Numbered from the stretch's first letter, positions 16,356-27,495 are shown. The stretch: 49,635 nucleotides of DNA from Deltaproteobacteria bacterium RIFOXYA12_FULL_61_11 (GCA_001799195.1 MGSU01000091.1:1-49635); one strand, 5' to 3'. The notes: generated from the sequence alone by a model not told the origin. Numbers and translations are program-made.

Positions 16356-16580
16356 ATGGACCTGTCCTCTCTGCTGCTGATCGCGGTATTGGTCTTCCTC
16401 GCTTTCGAGGCCGCCTCCTTTCATTTCTATAGGGTGGCAGTGAAGGCTAAGAGCGAGGGCAAGAAATTCTTCAGCGAATCCCGCTTCTGGAACCTGGCCT
16501 TGGCCACCTTCCTTGCCCTGGTCGGAGTGTTGTTCCTCATCTTCTTCGTCAGGAACAACCAACGCTCGCCCTTGGTTTGA
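16356..16580 (+). CDS. Small two-span membrane protein
   Basis: 74 residues from ATG 16356, preceded by GGGGAG with a 6-nt spacer; the longer track ORF start is spurious. A first hydrophobic helix (LLLIAVLVFLAF) and a second (LALATFLALVGVLFLIFFV) flank a basic loop (KAKSEGKKFF). The loop is probably cytoplasmic by the positive-inside rule. It follows the TMTC-like gene by 127 bp on the same strand. I recognise no family, so its function is unknown. Confidence 0.7.
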   Translation: MDLSSLLLIAVLVFLAFEAASFHFYRVAVKAKSEGKKFFSESRFWNLALATFLALVGVLFLIFFVRNNQRSPLV

Positions 16581-16667
16581 GCCTTTGCCCTCTCAACGTC
16601 TTGCTACACCACCTAGCTCTGCCCATCGAGGAATTCCATGAGTGCGGCCGAACCATTGTGGGTGAGT

Positions 16668-18440
16668 TCAAACCAAGGGCAACTCCACGAAGAAAATAGT
16701 CCCATTCGCCGAATCGCTCGAGCAGAAGATCCGTCCCCCGAGATGTTCGATCAATTCCTTGGCAATGGCTAAGCCGAGTCCATGCCCCTCGGTCTTTTCA
16801 TCTGCCTTGAAGAATGGGCTGAAGACCCTCTCGAGATGGTCCTTGCTCAAGACCACTCCGCGGTTCCGTACGAAGAGGACAACCTTCTCTATCTGCCTTT
16901 TCAACCCCAAGATTATTTCGCTTTCGGGATCGGAGAATTTGATCGCGTTGTCGACCAAAGCATGGAGAATCATGACCAAGGAAGTTTTATTCCCGGAGAT
17001 GGTACCGGCTTCTTCGGGGAGCGCGAGGGTCAGGGTCAGACCCCTCTTCTGTACTTTCTCCTGGACAGTGGCCTGGACTCGATCGACAACCTCCTTGATG
17101 GAAACCGGCTCTGGAAGAGAGACATGTTCGAGTTGTTGTACTTTTATAAGCAGGAACACGTTTTTTACCAGACCCTCTGTTTTGAGGAGCTCATTGTCGA
17201 GGTAGGTTAAGAAGAGCTTTCGTTTTTCCTCGTCGGCATCCTGCCCTTCCACTACCCTGAGAAAATACAGCATTGATTTTAGTGAATTCTTCAAGGACTC
17301 GGCAAATTTTTCGGTGAAGGAATCGCGTTCTTTGAGCATCCGAGCAAAGCTGGCTTTGTTTTTCGTAAGCTCCTGTCGCAACACTTCCACTTCGGCTTCA
17401 TTCCCGCTGCCTTTTGCATTGTGGACAGCCTCGACGAGGTGATTGCACAATGCGGCGACCCTTCCGAGTTCCCCACTCTCGAAGAGATTGACCTGATCGA
17501 GCTGCTGCAGGGCCAAGCCTTCCTCGAACTTGCTCAGCAAGAGTTCGAGTTTCCGGAACCACGGTACTACTTGGAAATAGGAGAGCAGGACACTGACCGC
17601 GAAGAGGATCAAGGTCCCAATCAGGAGATAGAGGCTCTGCTTGCGCTGCTGCTCATGTAAGGGAGCTATCTCGGTAACGAGGATCGAGGAGAGCGTCGGG
17701 GTGTTGATGATGTGGACCAGTTTATCGTTCCATTGCTCGTGATACGGTAGTTTCTTCGCGAGCGGTCCGAGCAGGACCGTGATCTCATCCTCTCGGAAAT
17801 ACCCCAGACGATTCAATTCCACTTGAACCGGGTCTTCCCCCTCGAACACGATGAAATGCCTCGATCCTTGTGGAATGTTCGCCTGCTTGAGGAACATTGG
17901 ATGAAGGATCTTCTCCGTGATATATTGGGTGTTGAGCACCGCGAAGACCACATATCCAAGTTTCCCGGAGACATCCTCGATCGGTACGATGATGCGATCC
18001 CGGTCGCGCCGAGGTCGCCGATCGAAACGTTCGTTGAGTTCTGCAAGGTACCTTGTTACCTCTAACGCAGCAGGTGAAGGCTCCGCGGTATCGACCATGC
18101 GCACGATCTCGTGTCCTTGGGCATCGACAATGACCAGATTCTGGTAAAAGAGTTCCTCAGCAAGTATCCGCCGGAACACGGCGGATAACTCCGGAACCTC
18201 GCGGTTACATTCGCTGACGATCTCCTTGCCCAATCCGAGGAGTTCGTCCTCGACCCTGGCGAACACCTGCTCAGTCTGCCACAGCACGGCGCCATTGATA
18301 TGAATCTGACGCTTACCGATTTCCTGTACCTTCAGATCCATTTCCGTGGACCCAAAGCGCAGGATCATCAGGACCAAGAACAGGGTAAACAGAACACACG
18401 AGAGAATGATGGTGCCATGAATCTTGGTCGAGGTCTTCAT
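16668..18440 (-). CDS. Histidine-kinase-like membrane sensor, probable pseudokinase
   Basis: 590 residues from ATG 18440 (AGGAGG upstream). One span near the N-terminus (IILSCVLFTLFLVLMIL), an extracytoplasmic sensor of about 230 residues, a second span (LYLLIGTLILFAVSVLL), a coiled coil, then the kinase region. The dimerisation helix reads FAESLKNSLKSMLYFL, where the phospho-accepting His of the HisKA H-box is missing (Glu or Ser in its place). In the ATPase domain the N-box (HALVDNAIKF) and G2 box (GHGLGLAIAKE) are intact, but the D-x-G-x-G box reads VRNRGVVL: Asp is Asn and the second Gly is Val. It may bind nucleotide poorly or act as a scaffold or signal-modulating partner of another kinase. 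No response regulator is adjacent. Confidence 0.8.
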   Translation of the reverse strand: MKTSTKIHGTIILSCVLFTLFLVLMILRFGSTEMDLKVQEIGKRQIHINGAVLWQTEQVFARVEDELLGLGKEIVSECNREVPELSAVFRRILAEELFYQNLVIVDAQGHEIVRMVDTAEPSPAALEVTRYLAELNERFDRRPRRDRDRIIVPIEDVSGKLGYVVFAVLNTQYITEKILHPMFLKQANIPQGSRHFIVFEGEDPVQVELNRLGYFREDEITVLLGPLAKKLPYHEQWNDKLVHIINTPTLSSILVTEIAPLHEQQRKQSLYLLIGTLILFAVSVLLSYFQVVPWFRKLELLLSKFEEGLALQQLDQVNLFESGELGRVAALCNHLVEAVHNAKGSGNEAEVEVLRQELTKNKASFARMLKERDSFTEKFAESLKNSLKSMLYFLRVVEGQDADEEKRKLFLTYLDNELLKTEGLVKNVFLLIKVQQLEHVSLPEPVSIKEVVDRVQATVQEKVQKRGLTLTLALPEEAGTISGNKTSLVMILHALVDNAIKFSDPESEIILGLKRQIEKVVLFVRNRGVVLSKDHLERVFSPFFKADEKTEGHGLGLAIAKELIEHLGGRIFCSSDSANGTIFFVELPLV

Positions 18441-18726
18441 CGTCCTCCTGACACCCCCGATCAACACGGTCCCCACTGTAGCACAGGCAGGGGATCATGC
18501 CCATCAATACCACCCACGAAAATCATGCAACTTTATATAATTACTACAACTGATCTGCCATGGAAAAGCACTCCTCCGTCGTAATATCGAGGTGCCGCAA
18601 GGTCCTGATCTCATCGCAATCCAACGGCGCAACTCCCTTGACAAGGTTAGGCGAGGCCAGATAGTATCGCTCGTTCTCGGCGGGCATTCCCGGACCGATG
18701 ACGCGACGCGACAGTACCGGACGACC
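18441..18726. other. Divergent intergenic region, kinase-like / HDOD genes
   Basis: This 286-bp region separates divergent genes. A perfect TATAAT lies on the plus strand at 18536-18541, but no -35 at the right distance is obvious. It may serve the HDOD gene about 190 bp downstream. No other structure is seen. Confidence 0.3.
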
Positions 18727-19605
18727 ATGGTCTCGCGAAAAAAACTGATCCTCAAATCTCTGAACCGCGTCAATGATTTACCAACCATTTCCGAGGTCTA
18801 CCGGGAAGTCCTGGACGCTATCGATGCCGATCAGGACATCGAACAGATCGCCCAACTGGCAAAACGGGACCTCGCCCTCTCGACCAAGGTCTTGCGCGTC
18901 GTTAACTCTCCGGTGTTCAGGACCGGGGGCCGTGAGGTGACCGATATCGAGACCGGCGTGGTCCGCCTGGGTATCCTCGAATTCAAGAAACTCGTCATTT
19001 CGCTCAGCGTTATCGAGACCTTCGGCAATTTTGGGCACCGCATCGACTACCGTACCTTCTGGAAACACTGCTTGACCTGCGCATCGGTCACTGTGAAAAC
19101 CTTTGCCCTGGTCTCTGGCAAGAACCTCGGACGCAAGGTCGCCGGGGAACTCTACACCGCCGCGCTGTTGCACGACATAGGCATCATCATCCTCGATCAC
19201 TATTTCCCTGACTACTACCTTAAGGTTCTCGAAGCCGGGGACAATCCGGCCTCTCGCAAACTGCTCGATCGGGAGCTGGAGATCCTCGAGATCACCCACG
19301 AAGAAGTCGGAGAGATCGTGGCTCGCCGCTGGAACTTGCCCGAGTACATACTCGCCGCAATTCGCTATCATCATAGTATCCGCGAGTACCAAGGACGCTA
19401 TGAACCTATCGTCCGAGTGGTCAAGATCGCCAACGAGATGTGCCTCATGCAGGGAGTCGCTGGAGTGACCCCAGAGGGAGTACACCTTGTGCTAGACGAA
19501 GAGGCCCAGGAAAAGCTCAAACAAAAGAGCGCATTGTATGAAAAACTTCTGTCTTCCTTCGAGGAGGACGTGGAGAAGTCCGAGGCCATGTTGTCGCTTG
19601 TTTGA
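18727..19605 (+). CDS. HDOD-domain signalling protein
   Basis: 292 residues from ATG 18727; the 45 residues added by the track look non-coding in composition. The ribosome site is weak. The text LNRVNDLPTISEVYREVL, AQLAKRDLALSTKVLRVVNSPVF, GILEFKKLVISLSV, TAALLHDIGIIILDHYFPDYY and HHSIREYQ follows the HDOD fold, a cousin of HD phosphohydrolases that lacks some metal ligands and serves in bacterial signalling. The LHDIG stretch here is close to an HD motif. There is no membrane span or extra domain. It ends 59 bp before the PpiD-like gene and may be co-transcribed with it. Confidence 0.88.
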   Translation: MVSRKKLILKSLNRVNDLPTISEVYREVLDAIDADQDIEQIAQLAKRDLALSTKVLRVVNSPVFRTGGREVTDIETGVVRLGILEFKKLVISLSVIETFGNFGHRIDYRTFWKHCLTCASVTVKTFALVSGKNLGRKVAGELYTAALLHDIGIIILDHYFPDYYLKVLEAGDNPASRKLLDRELEILEITHEEVGEIVARRWNLPEYILAAIRYHHSIREYQGRYEPIVRVVKIANEMCLMQGVAGVTPEGVHLVLDEEAQEKLKQKSALYEKLLSSFEEDVEKSEAMLSLV

Positions 19606-19664
19606 CGGCAACCCGGAACTCGGTTGAGAACCTGTACGATCAGCACGAGGAGACAGCACACACC

Positions 19665-21599
19665 ATGCTCAAGTACATGCGAGAAAATGCCGGATCTTGG
19701 GGCATCCGGGCGATCTTCGTAATCCTGGTCTTAGCCTTCATCGGCTGGGGTGGCGGAGGAATTTCCGATTTTTTCCAGGGTACCGATGATCTCGCCGCCA
19801 GCGTGAACGGCACCACTATCAAGCGGGCAGACTACGAGAACCGGGCTCGCCGACTCTTACAGACCTATCGATCCCAATATCGGGCCATCCTCAAGAAAGA
19901 TATTACCCCGCAAATGGAACTCGAATACAAGAAGAGTCTCCTCGAACGGATGATAGAGCGCGAACTGCTGCTGCAAACAATCGATGAGATGGGGCTTGCT
20001 ATCAGTAACAGCGCGGTCAGCGAGGCCATCAAAGCCGAGGATTCCTTCAAAGATGAAAAGACCCAGCAATTCTCGTATGAACTCTACACCCGTCTTCTCA
20101 GGGCCAATCAGCTAACCCCGGAAGCCTATGAACTCGAACGTCGGCGCGACCTTCTCATCGAGCAACTGCGCACCTCGGTCGAGGACTTCGTCAAGGTCTC
20201 CGCAGCAGAACTCGAGAGCGACTTCCTCCGGAAGAATGAACAGCTCGATCTGAACTATGTCGCTTTCTCCTCCAAGAATTTTGAGGCTCAGGTGGAACCG
20301 TCGCCAGAAGAGCTGCGCAAGACCTACGAAGAGAACGCGGCCTCGTACCAGAGCGAAGAGCAACGCAGGGTCACCTATACCGTGCTCGATCCCTCTTCCC
20401 TGATCTCCACCCTGCCCATCCCGGACGAAGCAGCCATCCTCAAGGAATTCGAGACCAAGTACAAAGGGACCAAGGATGAACCCGAGATGGTCCGGGCAAG
20501 GCACATCCTTTTCAAGACCGAAGAGGGCGCAGACAATGCTGCGGTTCTTGCGAAAGCCCAGGAGGTGTTAAGCAAACTCCGCGCAGGTGCCGACTTCGCC
20601 GACATGGCAAAACTCCACAGCGATGACGCAGCAAGCGCCCGAGATGGCGGTGATCTTGGTTTCTTCGGCCGAGATAAAATGGTCAAGGTGTTCGAAGAGG
20701 CGGCCTTCGCCCTGCAACCTGGTGCACTCAGTGAGCCCGTGCAAAGCGATTTCGGCTATCACCTCATCAAGGTCGAAGAGCGGAGGGCTGCTGTCCCCGC
20801 AACCCTTGAACGGTATCGTGAGGAAATCATCTCCTCCTTGCGGTCTAACGCAGCAGCCGAACAAGCAAAAGAACGCTTGCGCGACCTTCGGAAGACCGTC
20901 ACGGATACCCCGAATCTCTTCGAGAAACATCTCGCCGAGGCACGCTTACCCGTTCAGGTGACCCCAGCTTTCACGAAGGACGGCAATCAACCAGGTATCC
21001 CCGATGCACGGGTCTTAACCCGCACCGCTTTCGCCATCCCTGCTGTGGGACGTTTCTCCGCACCGCAATCCTCGAGTTCGGGTTCGATCTATCTGCTCCG
21101 GCTTGACGAGATCATTCCACCTGCCCCCATGTCCTTCGAGGACGCCCTCGAACGGGTCAAAAAAGACCATGTAGGTAAACAAGCCAAACTCTTGGCAAAA
21201 GCCGCTGCAGAGGATATCCTCACCCGTCTTCGCGCAGGGGAAACGTTGTCCGGAGAATCGTTCCAGATTCAAACGACCGGACCCTTCTTCTATCGTCGGG
21301 TCGCTTATCTTCCGAAGATTGGTGCGGTATCCAATATGAAGGAAAAACTGGCATCCATCACGAAAGACAAGCCCCGTATCGATGAGGTGATCGAACATCT
21401 CGACACCTATTATTGCCTGTGGTTGAAGGACCACCTCGCGGCCGATACCAAAGACTTCGAGCAGCGGAAGGATGAGATCCTCGCTACCCTCCTCCAAGAG
21501 AAGAAAACTGCATATTTCAACGAATGGAAGGAACAACTCAAGGAAAAAGCTGAGATTAACCGTTACTATCTCTTCTACGAACTTCCCGAAGAAGGCTGA
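19665..21599 (+). CDS. PpiD/SurA-like periplasmic peptidyl-prolyl isomerase chaperone
   Basis: 644 residues from ATG 19665 (GAGGAG upstream, spacing rather long). One N-terminal inner-membrane span (AIFVILVLAFIGW) leaves the rest in the periplasm, as in PpiD. Residues about 40-210 are the SurA-like helical chaperone domain. The parvulin domain is at about 275-375 (RARHILFKT, ADMAKLHSDD, GGDLGFFGRDKM, VQSDFGYHLIKVEER). A long C-terminal helical domain follows. It helps fold outer-membrane and secreted proteins leaving the Sec machinery. Confidence 0.9.
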   Translation: MLKYMRENAGSWGIRAIFVILVLAFIGWGGGGISDFFQGTDDLAASVNGTTIKRADYENRARRLLQTYRSQYRAILKKDITPQMELEYKKSLLERMIERELLLQTIDEMGLAISNSAVSEAIKAEDSFKDEKTQQFSYELYTRLLRANQLTPEAYELERRRDLLIEQLRTSVEDFVKVSAAELESDFLRKNEQLDLNYVAFSSKNFEAQVEPSPEELRKTYEENAASYQSEEQRRVTYTVLDPSSLISTLPIPDEAAILKEFETKYKGTKDEPEMVRARHILFKTEEGADNAAVLAKAQEVLSKLRAGADFADMAKLHSDDAASARDGGDLGFFGRDKMVKVFEEAAFALQPGALSEPVQSDFGYHLIKVEERRAAVPATLERYREEIISSLRSNAAAEQAKERLRDLRKTVTDTPNLFEKHLAEARLPVQVTPAFTKDGNQPGIPDARVLTRTAFAIPAVGRFSAPQSSSSGSIYLLRLDEIIPPAPMSFEDALERVKKDHVGKQAKLLAKAAAEDILTRLRAGETLSGESFQIQTTGPFFYRRVAYLPKIGAVSNMKEKLASITKDKPRIDEVIEHLDTYYCLWLKDHLAADTKDFEQRKDEILATLLQEKKTAYFNEWKEQLKEKAEINRYYLFYELPEEG

Positions 21600-21625
21600 G
21601 TCTCACGCTCTCTCACCACCAATCC

Positions 21626-22990
21626 TCAGGCCTGGTAACGATCATCCGAATAGCTCTCGTATCGCGTGAATTGACCGAAGAACCGTAGCTGTACTTTATC
21701 CAGCGCACCATTACGATGTTTCTCGATGAGCAGTTCGGCTCCTGTTTGATCATCGAGTTCTTTATCGAAATAGCTTTCGCGATGTAAAAAAGCGATAAGG
21801 TCGGCATCCTGTTCCAGGGCTCCGGACTCACGCAAATCCGAAAGTTTTGGGCGTTTTTCTTTCGCCCCTCGTTTCTCCAGCTCGCGATTGAGTTGCGAGA
21901 GTGCGATCACCGGAGCATCGAGTTCCTTTGCCAACTCTTTGAGGGTGCGTGATATTTCTGCAATCTCCTGCTCTCGGTTGTTGATGCTGCGCTTGAGATA
22001 GGGATCGAGTCTCACGAGCTGGAGGTAGTCAATGACGATCAAGGCGAGCCCACTCTCCCGTTTCTGCCGACGCGACCGCAGCACCAACTCGGACAGCTTT
22101 ATCCCTCCGGTATCGTCGATGAAGAGCTTGCCATCGCTAATTCTACCTATGGTGTCGATGAGTTGCTGATACTCGCGCTCGCTGAGTTGACCGGTCTTGA
22201 CGTTCTTCGCATCGATACGTCCTTCACTTGCAATAACCCTCAGGGCCAATTGCCGCGAAGACATCTCACAACTGAAGAATAAGACCGGCTGCCGTTGCAC
22301 GAGAGCTACATGCGCCGCGATGTTGAGAGCAAAAGCGGTCTTGCCCATGCCCGGGCGTGCTGCCAGAATGATCAGGTCCGAATTTTGCAAACCCGCAGTC
22401 AGACGATCGAAGTCGGTAAATCCGGTAGGTAGTCCGGTAAATGGTTGTTTGTGCTTGTACCTCTCATCGATGTAAGAAAACGTCGTCCGCAAAACCTCGT
22501 CGATGCGTTGGACTTTCTTCGCATTCTTCTGGTTTCCTAATTCATTGAGATTTTTCATGCTTGTCAGCATGAACTGCTCGACATCCTCCTCACCCTGAAA
22601 CGCTTTCTCGATCAAGGCCGAGGCTTCGTCGATCAAGGTCCGGTAGAAAGCCTTCTCGCGTATGATGCGAGCATGGTGTTCGATATTGGTCAGGTTGAGG
22701 ACTCGTTCAGAGAGAGAGGTCAGGAACTCCACCCCACCGACTCGATCGAGTTCCCCGGTCTCCCGTAGTCGATCGGACACGGTGATCAGGTCGATCTTCT
22801 CCCCCTCGGTGTGGAGCGAAAGCATGGTCCGGAATAAAACCCGGTGTGTTTCCTTGTAAAAGTCCTCGGGAGAAACCAATTCAGCAACCCGGTCGAGCAC
22901 CTCTCCCTTGAGGATGATGCCGCCGAGCACCGATTGCTCGGCTTCGAGATTCTGAGGGGGAATTCGGCCGGTGGTAGCCCCCTCGCTCAT
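21626..22990 (-). CDS. dnaB: Replicative DNA helicase DnaB
   Basis: 454 residues, the standard length, with no intein. The N-terminal primase-interacting domain starts IPPQNLEAEQSVLGG. The RecA-like motor has Walker A RPGMGKTAFALNIA (about residue 215), Walker B LIVIDYLQLV and the downstream ISRTLKELAKELDAPVIALSQLNR stretch. It is the hexameric 5'-3' helicase of the replication fork. Its ATG overlaps the rplI stop as ATGA (22987-22990), so the two are translationally coupled. Confidence 0.97.
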   Translation of the reverse strand: MSEGATTGRIPPQNLEAEQSVLGGIILKGEVLDRVAELVSPEDFYKETHRVLFRTMLSLHTEGEKIDLITVSDRLRETGELDRVGGVEFLTSLSERVLNLTNIEHHARIIREKAFYRTLIDEASALIEKAFQGEEDVEQFMLTSMKNLNELGNQKNAKKVQRIDEVLRTTFSYIDERYKHKQPFTGLPTGFTDFDRLTAGLQNSDLIILAARPGMGKTAFALNIAAHVALVQRQPVLFFSCEMSSRQLALRVIASEGRIDAKNVKTGQLSEREYQQLIDTIGRISDGKLFIDDTGGIKLSELVLRSRRQKRESGLALIVIDYLQLVRLDPYLKRSINNREQEIAEISRTLKELAKELDAPVIALSQLNRELEKRGAKEKRPKLSDLRESGALEQDADLIAFLHRESYFDKELDDQTGAELLIEKHRNGALDKVQLRFFGQFTRYESYSDDRYQA

Positions 22991-23430
22991 TCCTCGACGA
23001 CCCAGACCTTGATCTTCGTGGTAACATCTGCGGTAATGCGGATGGGAACACTATATATGCCAAGTTTCTTTATCGGTTCGTCGAGTTGAATCCAGCCCCG
23101 GTCGACCTCGATCCCTTCGGTAAGCAACTGTTTTTCGATGTCCATGGCGGTCACCGATCCAAAGAGCTTTTCGTTTTCCCCGGCCTTCTTGGCAATGGTG
23201 CAGGACATGCTGGCGATCTTATCAGCCATAACCTGGGCATTCTTGAGATCCTTCTTCCGTTTATGCTCCATGAGCATGGATGTATGCCGCTGGTTGCGCA
23301 CGCTGCCTTCCCTGGCCTCAAGGGCGATATTCGTCGGGAAGAGGAAATTGCGGGCATACCCACGCGCGACATTGAGAACATCGCCAACCTTGCCCAGACC
23401 TTTCACGTTTTCAGTGAGCATGACCTTCAT
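22987..23430 (-). CDS. rplI: 50S ribosomal protein bL9
   Basis: 147 residues from ATG 23430 (GGAGG, 6-nt spacing); the track's extra 23 residues come from the upstream gene. MKVMLTENVKGLGKVGDVLNV and ARGYARNFLFP are the conserved L9 N-terminal domain, followed by the long connecting helix (KRKKDLKNAQVMADKIA) and the C-terminal 23S-binding domain. It lies between the DUF2232 gene and dnaB, the usual order in this cluster. Confidence 0.97.
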   Translation of the reverse strand: MKVMLTENVKGLGKVGDVLNVARGYARNFLFPTNIALEAREGSVRNQRHTSMLMEHKRKKDLKNAQVMADKIASMSCTIAKKAGENEKLFGSVTAMDIEKQLLTEGIEVDRGWIQLDEPIKKLGIYSVPIRITADVTTKIKVWVVEE

Positions 23431-23446
23431 CAGAAACCTCCCTCGT

Positions 23447-24352
23447 TCAGGACTGCCGGTGCAACCCCCGGAAATCAAACCACACATCGAAGACGCCAAG
23501 CAACGCCAGGACTACATTGAACTGGACAAAGGCCAGCACGTAGAGGACCGGCTTGAGCAGGGCGAACGTCTTCAGCTTTGTAAGATAAAACGCGGTGATT
23601 GACAAGCCCTGGAAGAAGTAGAGCATGCCTACTCCAACCAGCAGGTTCATACCAACGCGATCGACCCAGGGAGAATTGACCAGGAAACCCAGGGTAAAGA
23701 TCCCCAAGGCTGCCGCTACTATCCATATCAGGTTCTCGGGGAGCTGCCATTTTGAAAGATCACTCGGCAGGAACAAACCTGGGAAACGGCGGAACAAGAT
23801 TACCAAATTAAGCCAACTCAGGACAAAGGCGTTAACTAACAACAAGGAAGGAGCAAGTTCGGTGACACTGCTCAAGAACTGTTGCCGGTGTGTCTCGTCC
23901 TGGAAGAGGTGCTCGTTGGTCGTGAGCATGTGGAGTTGATCCCTGACGAGTTGCTCGAGACTCGCTTCCGAGAAGAACAGGAAATACCCACCAGAAAGCA
24001 GAAGGGTGATGCACAGGGTTATAAGGGCGAAAAAGAGCGTACCAACGAAAGACCGAGTGCGCCACGCAAACTCACCGATCAACGCGGAGTATGCGACCAA
24101 GGTCAGCGGTACTATGAGCATAGTGAGCTGCATTCCGCCCGACAGAGCAGCGCTTGCGAGCACCACCACAAGTCCGAGGCCCGCTGCACTCAGACCATAC
24201 ACTCGGCCAAAGCGGAGGTACAGATACACGACCGGTAACGGTACGAAGATCACGAGGCCAAAAGCGATGATGAAGACGAGACCAATAACAGGGATGAGGA
24301 GTTCTCTCCCTGCTGTTCCAAAACCTCGGGACAAAGTACCCTTCCCGTTCAT
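23447..24352 (-). CDS. DUF2232 (YybS-like) integral membrane protein
   Basis: 301 residues with about seven hydrophobic spans. The position between rpsR and rplI, the length and the topology fit the DUF2232/YybS family, which often sits in this ribosomal cluster in Firmicutes and deltaproteobacteria. Some family members resemble ECF-transporter S components; no substrate can be inferred. The distance to rplI is 16 bp. Confidence 0.85.
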   Translation of the reverse strand: MNGKGTLSRGFGTAGRELLIPVIGLVFIIAFGLVIFVPLPVVYLYLRFGRVYGLSAAGLGLVVVLASAALSGGMQLTMLIVPLTLVAYSALIGEFAWRTRSFVGTLFFALITLCITLLLSGGYFLFFSEASLEQLVRDQLHMLTTNEHLFQDETHRQQFLSSVTELAPSLLLVNAFVLSWLNLVILFRRFPGLFLPSDLSKWQLPENLIWIVAAALGIFTLGFLVNSPWVDRVGMNLLVGVGMLYFFQGLSITAFYLTKLKTFALLKPVLYVLAFVQFNVVLALLGVFDVWFDFRGLHRQS

Positions 24353-24384
24353 ATTGATGGGACGATCGAGTATGAGGATCGTTC

Positions 24385-24639
24385 TCAGTAGACCGTGGTG
24401 GAATAAGGCATCAAGGCGACATTCCGAGCTTGTTTGATGGCTTTTGCCAGAAAACGTTGGTGCTTCGCACAGGTGCCGGTTATCCGCCTCGACATGATTT
24501 TGCCGCGCTCGGTGACAAAATTGCGCAAGGTCATCGATTCTTTATAGTCGATGGTCATCGCCTCACTCGACTCGATGCAAAACTTGCATACGCGCTTGCG
24601 GAAGGTCCTGCGTTTCTTGTCCGTCTTCTTCGTGATCAT
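24385..24639 (-). CDS. rpsR: 30S ribosomal protein bS18
   Basis: 84 residues. The core [40 protein letters not shown] is typical S18. CKFC near the start and CAKH later form a C-x2-C...C-x2-H zinc-binding set, so this is the C+ (zinc-dependent) form; a zinc-free paralog could exist elsewhere. It lies 29 bp after rpsF, with which it binds as the S6:S18 heterodimer on the 30S platform. Confidence 0.97.
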   Translation of the reverse strand: MITKKTDKKRRTFRKRVCKFCIESSEAMTIDYKESMTLRNFVTERGKIMSRRITGTCAKHQRFLAKAIKQARNVALMPYSTTVY

Positions 24640-24668
24640 AACTTGCTTACTCCTGTACCTATCCGCAC

Positions 24669-24971
24669 TCAGGCGGCGTTGTACTCACGCTCCAGCAACA
24701 TGGTCTGGTACCGCAGGACATCCTCGTCGATTTTCAGGTACCGCTCTATCTCTCGTACTAACTCAGGACCTCCGCAGAAGGTCATGAGGAAGTAATAGCC
24801 CTTGAAGGATTTTGCGATCTCATAGGTAAACTTGCGCTTACCCCATTCGTCGAACTTGACGATCTTCCCCTCTCGAGCCGCGACCAGTTCTTCGATCTTC
24901 TTGCGTATCGTCTCTTTTTTATCGTCGCTGACATCGGTCTTCACGATGTACAGACACTCGTACAGTCTCAT
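24669..24971 (-). CDS. rpsF: 30S ribosomal protein bS6
   Basis: 100 residues. [47 protein letters not shown] and [13 protein letters not shown] are characteristic of S6. ATG 24971 follows GGAGGAGGC. It is the first gene of rpsF-rpsR-DUF2232-rplI-dnaB. A GGGG-AGCAA-CCCC hairpin lies in the leader just before the ribosome site, but no CCG motif typical of the S6:S18 autoregulatory site is evident. Confidence 0.97.
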   Translation of the reverse strand: MRLYECLYIVKTDVSDDKKETIRKKIEELVAAREGKIVKFDEWGKRKFTYEIAKSFKGYYFLMTFCGGPELVREIERYLKIDEDVLRYQTMLLEREYNAA

Positions 24972-25013
24972 GCCTCCTCCAAACCCAAGGGGTTGCTCCC
25001 CAGAAAGTAAGTC

Positions 25014-25041
25014 GATATACCACCTTCCCCGAGAATTGCAA
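25014..25041 (-). promoter_or_regulatory. Putative promoter of the rpsF operon
   Basis: Minus strand: TTGCAA (25041-25036), a 16-bp spacer, TATATC (25019-25014). The start would give a leader of about 35 nt before the rpsF ATG at 24971, which is plausible for a ribosomal-protein operon. Confidence 0.5.
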
Positions 25042-25114
25042 GGATTTTCGCGGGCATCACTCAGCCTTTTGAACTTGATCGGAGTCTACGGGGCCTGGTC
25101 GAGATAAGAAACGA

Positions 25115-25145
25115 CGAGGGGGGCGGAGTTACTCCACCCCCCTCG
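25115..25145 (-). terminator. Intrinsic terminator of groS-groL
   Basis: On the minus strand CGAGGGGGGTGGAG pairs with CTCCGCCCCCCTCG around a TAA loop: 14 pairs including one G-T wobble, very stable, followed by TCGTTTCTT. It lies about 30 bp after the groL stop (25174) and before the rpsF promoter, so it separates the two operons. Confidence 0.85.
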
Positions 25146-25173
25146 AGCTTTTCGTCAATCAGGGGTCGTCAAC

Positions 25174-26862
<1,689 letters not shown>

Positions 26863-27150
26863 TTACTCCAAGATACCGAGAATATCGTCTTCCCTGAGAA
26901 TGAGATGCTCCTCGCCATCGAGCTTGATCTCGGTGCCGGCATACTTGCTGAAAAGCACCCTGTCGTTGACCTTCAGTTCCATTGCTTGACGCTCACCGGT
27001 CTCCAGGCGCTTCCCGTTCCCCACGGCTACGACTTTCCCCTCCATGGGCTTCTCTTTCGCGGTATCGGGAATGATGATGCCCCCCTTCGAGGTATCTTCC
27101 CCCCCAATCCTCTTGATCAAAACACGATCGGCCATCGGTCGAACCTTCAT
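26863..27150 (-). CDS. groS: 10-kDa co-chaperonin GroES
   Basis: 95 residues from ATG 27150 (AGGAGGACGT upstream); the track's 18 extra residues are leader. [15 protein letters not shown], the mobile loop [19 protein letters not shown] and [43 protein letters not shown] are typical. It caps GroEL. No CIRCE element is visible upstream. Confidence 0.97.
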   Translation of the reverse strand: MKVRPMADRVLIKRIGGEDTSKGGIIIPDTAKEKPMEGKVVAVGNGKRLETGERQAMELKVNDRVLFSKYAGTEIKLDGEEHLILREDDILGILE

Positions 27151-27204
27151 ACGTCCTCCTTGTACTTTGGTTGCTGTTGACCATTCGGGTTCAAACGCGG
27201 GCAA

Positions 27205-27232
27205 CTTGTAACCACCTTGTCCGGGGAGTCAA
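27205..27232 (-). promoter_or_regulatory. Putative groS promoter
   Basis: Minus strand: TTGACT (27232-27227), a 16-bp spacer, TACAAG (27210-27205). This gives a leader of about 50 nt before groS ATG 27150. It looks like a housekeeping promoter. No CIRCE inverted repeat (TTAGCACTC type) and no obvious heat-shock sigma-32 signature were found in the 345-bp gap 27151-27495, which otherwise holds no gene. Confidence 0.45.
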
Positions 27233-27495
27233 CCTCGGGGTAGAAAATTTTCTTCTTTGCGCCATTCGGGAATTCCTGTTAGGCTGAGCATCCTGTCATG
27301 TCGGGATCGTGATCATCGTCCATGCCGTTCTCCAGCATTCACCAGCGCTATGCTCTCGCTCGGAGGTCCCCAAAACGACCTCTCGAGACGAACCCAACGC
27401 ATAGGGAACGCTGGTCATCCTCTTGTGCATGCACGAAAGGACTCGTACCCCTCAGGTGGCAGTAGCAGGATTCCTGACGAGGAGAGAAACAACCG

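Noticed and set aside
21626-22990. Intein in dnaB
   Set aside because: DnaB is 454 residues with uninterrupted Walker motifs.
24972-25013. S6:S18 autoregulatory RNA in the rpsF leader
   Set aside because: A GGGG/CCCC hairpin is present, but the CCG motif expected for S6:S18 binding was not seen.
27151-27495. CIRCE (HrcA) operator upstream of groS
   Set aside because: No TTAGCACTC-N9-GAGTGCTAA-like inverted repeat is present in the gap.
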